DNA from: Thermosulfurimonas sp.
GTDB taxonomy: Bacteria; Desulfobacterota; Thermodesulfobacteria; Thermodesulfobacteriales; Thermodesulfobacteriaceae
Direction: 5' to 3'
Assembly: GCA_015487645.1 (NCBI GenBank)
Contig: WFPH01000148.1
Span: 1 to 8,869, forward strand
DNA: 8,869 nucleotides
Shown here piece after piece: positions 6,414 through 8,869 of the stretch (its first letter is position 1; the number at the start of each line of letters is the position of its first letter). The translations under genes and the position numbers were made by a program. Below the pieces are notes generated by a model. It saw only the letters and a program-made list of their open reading frames with translations. It had not been told where the DNA came from and did no database searches.

Positions 6414-6421
6414 GTCTTTAG

Positions 6422-6874
6422 ATGCGCATCGTGCTGGCCTCGGATCACGCCGGCTTCAACCTCAAGGAAAGGATCAAGGCCTATCTCAAGGGAGAAGGGC
6501 ATGAGGTCCTGGATGTGGGCTGCAATAGCTGCGAATCCGTGGACTATCCGGTCTTCGGGGCCAAGGGGCTTGAGAAACTCCTTTCCGGAGAGGCTGAGCG
6601 GGGGATCTTCATCTGCGGGACGGGTCTCGGCATGACCATCATGGCCAACCGGTTCCCCGGGATCCGGGCCGCCCTCTGTCACGACTGTTACACGGCCCGC
6701 ATGTGTCGGCTTCACAACGACGCCAATGTGCTCACCATGGGAGGGCGGGTGATCGGAGAGGCCCTGGCCTTGGAGATCGTAAGGATCTTTTTGGAGACGC
6801 CTTTTGAGGGCGGTAGACATGCCCGAAGGCTTGAACTCATTGAGGAATATGCGCGGAGTTTCAAAAATGTTTGA
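6422..6874 (+). CDS. rpiB: Ribose-5-phosphate isomerase B
   Basis: The 150-residue product belongs to the RpiB/LacAB family and interconverts ribose 5-phosphate and ribulose 5-phosphate in the pentose phosphate pathway. It starts with the substrate-binding ASDHAGF (6-12) and has SVDYPVF (39-45). The active-site thiolate is Cys65 in the anion loop ICGTGLG (64-70), and the general acid/base site is His98 in RLHNDANVL (96-104). Arg132 and neighbouring basic residues near the end fit the phosphate site. It is rich in cysteine (34, 37, 65, 86, 89, 95); only Cys65 is expected to be catalytic. GAGGAG (6405-6410), overlapping the end of fabF, precedes the ATG by 11 bases. The gene overlaps glyA by eight bases. 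Confidence 0.93.
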   Translation: MRIVLASDHAGFNLKERIKAYLKGEGHEVLDVGCNSCESVDYPVFGAKGLEKLLSGEAERGIFICGTGLGMTIMANRFPGIRAALCHDCYTARMCRLHNDANVLTMGGRVIGEALALEIVRIFLETPFEGGRHARRLELIEEYARSFKNV

Positions 6875-8117
6875 ACGGGTGAAAGAGGTAGATTCCGAAA
6901 TCTGGGAACTGATAAAGGCCGAGGCTGAAAGACTCTCCGGGCAGCTTGAGATGATCGCCTCGGAGAACGTGGCCTCGCTTGCGGTTATGCAAGCCGAAGG
7001 CTCACCTCTCATGAATAAGTACGCCGAGGGGTACCCCGGAGCCCGCTACTACGGGGGTTGCGAGAACGTGGATCGGGTAGAGGACCTGGCCCGGGAGCGG
7101 CTCAAAATGCTTTTCGGGGCGGAGTACGCCAACGTCCAGCCCCATTCCGGCACCCAGGCCAACATGGCGGTCTATTTTGCGGTGCTTGAGCCCGGGGACA
7201 CCATCCTTTCCATGAACCTGGCCCACGGGGGTCATCTTTCGCACGGCGCTCCGGTGAACTTCTCCGGTCAGCTGTACCGAATTGTGCACTATGGGGTCTC
7301 GCGGGAGACCGAGACCATCGATTACGAAGAAGTGCGAAGGCTTGCCCTTGAACATCGGCCAAAGATGATCGTAGCCGGAGCCAGTGCCTATTCCCGGGTG
7401 ATTGATTTCGAGGCCTTTGCCCGTATTGCCGAGGAGGTAGAGGCCTATCTCATGGTGGACATGGCCCATATTGCGGGGCTGGTGGCGGCGGGCATCCATC
7501 CCTCGCCCGTGCCTTTCTCCGATTTCGTGACCTCCACCACGCACAAGACCCTGCGTGGCCCCCGGGGAGGTTTTATCCTGGCCAGGGAGCGTTATGGGCG
7601 CCTGCTGGACAAGACCGTTTTCCCTGGTATCCAGGGTGGTCCTCACATGAACATCATTGCGGCCAAAGCCGTCTGTTTCAAGGAAGCGCTTGAGCCGGAT
7701 TTCAAGAGCTATCAGCAGCAGGTGGTGGCCAACGCCCGAAGGCTAGCGGAGGTGCTTTCGGCCGAGGGGTTCCGCCTGGTTTCCGGGGGCACGGATAACC
7801 ATCTCATCCTGGTGGATCTCACGCCCCAGGGGCTTACCGGGGCCGAGGCCGAGGAGGCCCTTTCCCGGGCGGGAATCACGGTCAACAAGAACGCCATTCC
7901 CTTCGATCCCAAGCCTCCGAAGGTAACCAGCGGGATCCGTATCGGCACTCCGGCGGTGACCACGCGCGGGATGCGGGAGCCCGAAATGGAAAAGATCGGA
8001 GAATGGATGGCCGCGATCCTCAAAGATCCCGGAAACGAGACCCTTGTCCAGGAAATACGGGATAAAGTCCGTCGGCTCTGTGAGGAATTCCCGGTCTATC
8101 CCGATCTTTTTGTATGA
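6867..8117 (+). CDS. glyA: Serine hydroxymethyltransferase
   Basis: The 416-residue PLP enzyme converts serine and tetrahydrofolate to glycine and methylene-tetrahydrofolate, the main source of one-carbon units. The N-terminal signature is QLEMIASENVAS (26-37), with YAEGYPGARYYGGCENVD at 52-69. PLP contacts include Asp198 and His201 in MVDMAHIAGL. Lys227 in STTHKTLRGPRGG (223-235) forms the Schiff base, and SGIRIGTPA lies near the C-terminus. The length is standard. I chose the ATG at 6867, which gives MFERVKEVDSEIW, the usual N-terminus, with GGAG at about 6855-6858. Upstream in-frame starts at 6804 and 6849 would add residues read from inside rpiB. The eight-base overlap with rpiB and the ATGA overlap with the next gene imply translational coupling. 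Confidence 0.96.
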   Translation: MFERVKEVDSEIWELIKAEAERLSGQLEMIASENVASLAVMQAEGSPLMNKYAEGYPGARYYGGCENVDRVEDLARERLKMLFGAEYANVQPHSGTQANMAVYFAVLEPGDTILSMNLAHGGHLSHGAPVNFSGQLYRIVHYGVSRETETIDYEEVRRLALEHRPKMIVAGASAYSRVIDFEAFARIAEEVEAYLMVDMAHIAGLVAAGIHPSPVPFSDFVTSTTHKTLRGPRGGFILARERYGRLLDKTVFPGIQGGPHMNIIAAKAVCFKEALEPDFKSYQQQVVANARRLAEVLSAEGFRLVSGGTDNHLILVDLTPQGLTGAEAEEALSRAGITVNKNAIPFDPKPPKVTSGIRIGTPAVTTRGMREPEMEKIGEWMAAILKDPGNETLVQEIRDKVRRLCEEFPVYPDLFV

Positions 8118-8842
8118 GACGTCCCCCCTGGCCGGAATACTTCATGCTGCTGGCCAAGATGGTGGCGCTGAGATCAGGGTGCAACTCCCGGCCCTCGGGG
8201 GCGGTCATCGTGAAGGACAAACGGATTCTGGCCACGGGTTACAACGGGCCCATGCCCGGGGCCTGGCACTGCACGGATCGCGGGCCGGGGTATTGTTTCC
8301 GGCGAGAGAAGGGTATCCCGGACATAGACAAGTACAATTTCTGCCGGGCCACCCACGCCGAGGCCAACGCCATTGCGCAGGCTGCCCGTTTTGGGATCTC
8401 CCTGGAGGGCGCCGAGCTTTACTGTACGCTGGCACCCTGCTACGTGTGTTTGAAACTCATTGCCTCGGCCGGCATCAAAGCGGTCTATTATGAATACGAT
8501 TACGAGAGCCGGGATTTCGAGAGGGATCGCTTCTGGAAAGAAGCTATTGCCGAGGCCGGGCTTGAGGAGTTCCGGCAGGTGAAGGTTTCCGAAGAAACCC
8601 TCAAGGCCCTATCGGAGATCCTGCCCTACCCCACTTCTAGGCGTCGCCTGAAACCCACCGAGTTCCTTACGGTCTTTGAGGAAGGGGGGCGCTATCGGGT
8701 TTCGCATCCGGAGGCTCTGCTTAATCAACTCCGCTACCAGGCCAAGCTCTCCCCCAGACTGGAAGAGGTCACCTTTGAGGTAGATTCTCCGGGAAATTTC
8801 GAAGAGGACTTTTCCGGGGAGATTATATTCCCTCACCCCGGT
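8114..8842 (+). CDS. dCMP deaminase-family protein with C-terminal extension (3' end missing)
   Basis: The frame is open from the ATG at 8114 through 8842, giving 243 residues with no stop before the adapter begins. Residues 1 to about 155 form a zinc-dependent deoxycytidylate deaminase domain, which makes dUMP for thymidylate synthesis. It has SGCNSRPSGAVIVKDKRILATGYNG (21-45), the zinc/proton-shuttle motif HAE (81-83) and PCYVC (108-112). Most dCMP deaminases of this kind end near residue 150-170. Here the frame continues for at least 75 more residues, including PYPTSRRRLKPTEFL (171-185) and an acidic stretch (216-237), in a segment I do not recognise. The start overlaps the glyA stop (ATGA) and has no Shine-Dalgarno of its own, which fits coupled translation. 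The deaminase call is firm; the extension's role is unknown. Confidence 0.85.
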
Positions 8843-8869
8843 CTGTCTCTTATACACATCTCCGAGCCC
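8843..8869. other. Sequencing adapter (Tn5 mosaic end plus Nextera read-2 adapter), not genomic
   Basis: CTGTCTCTTATACACATCT (8843-8861) is exactly the 19-bp Tn5 transposase mosaic end used in tagmentation libraries. The next eight bases, CCGAGCCC (8862-8869), are the start of the Nextera read-2 adapter. The joined match of 27 bases at the very end of the sequence is far beyond chance. The last real base is therefore 8842, and any translation past it is artefact. Confidence 0.97.

Noticed and set aside
6804..6866. A longer GlyA starting inside rpiB.
   Set aside because: The extra residues are the rpiB 3' end read in another frame, and the family N-terminus begins at the ATG at 6867.
8609..8857. 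An 82-codon minus-strand reading frame at the end of the window.
   Set aside because: Its start codon and first residues (MYKRQ) come from the sequencing adapter, and the rest is antisense to the deaminase gene.

Overview
The window reads as a chromosomal stretch from a GC-rich, probably anaerobic and possibly thermophilic bacterium. An acyl-CoA dehydrogenase and ETF operon joined to fatty-acid synthesis, rpiB, glyA and dCMP deaminase genes recalls gene orders in sulfate- or sulfur-metabolising lineages (Desulfobacterota/Thermodesulfobacteriota type). That placement is an inference from gene content and remembered gene orders, not a search result.

Layout. Positions 1-198 are the right end of an insertion sequence: the last 47 codons of a probable DDE transposase, then two copies of a ~24-bp repeat with a 36-bp period. 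The second copy runs into the stop codon of a convergent minus-strand gene (197-1078) for a TauE/SafE-family membrane transporter. A 47-bp divergent spacer follows, and from there every gene is on the plus strand. First come acd-etfB-etfA (1126-4064), an acyl-CoA dehydrogenase with its electron-transfer flavoprotein. Then come fabG, acpP and fabF (4110-6413), the core of type II fatty-acid elongation. Last come rpiB, glyA and a dCMP deaminase gene (6422-8842) that is cut by the end of the sequence.

How the genes fit together. The plus-strand genes are tightly packed. Each has a Shine-Dalgarno sequence at the end of the gene before it, or overlaps that gene, so most are probably co-transcribed and some translationally coupled. 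There are two internal AT-rich spacers that may carry control signals: a perfect 8-bp-arm palindrome between etfA and fabG, and a possible promoter plus a small palindrome upstream of acpP. FabG, AcpP and FabF form a reductase-carrier-condensing enzyme set. Acd/EtfAB carries out, in the CoA series, the same C2-C3 redox chemistry that an enoyl-ACP reductase carries out on ACP. RpiB, GlyA and the deaminase supply pentose phosphates, one-carbon units and dUMP, which all feed nucleotide synthesis.

The last 27 bases (8843-8869) are not genomic. They match the Tn5 mosaic end and the start of the Nextera read-2 adapter, so the true sequence ends at 8842. I see no defence system, CRISPR array, RNA gene or clearly undescribed system. 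The points most worth checking are the adapter, the IS junction at the transporter gene, the coupling of acd-etfBA to fatty-acid synthesis genes, the two palindromes and the C-terminal extension of the deaminase.
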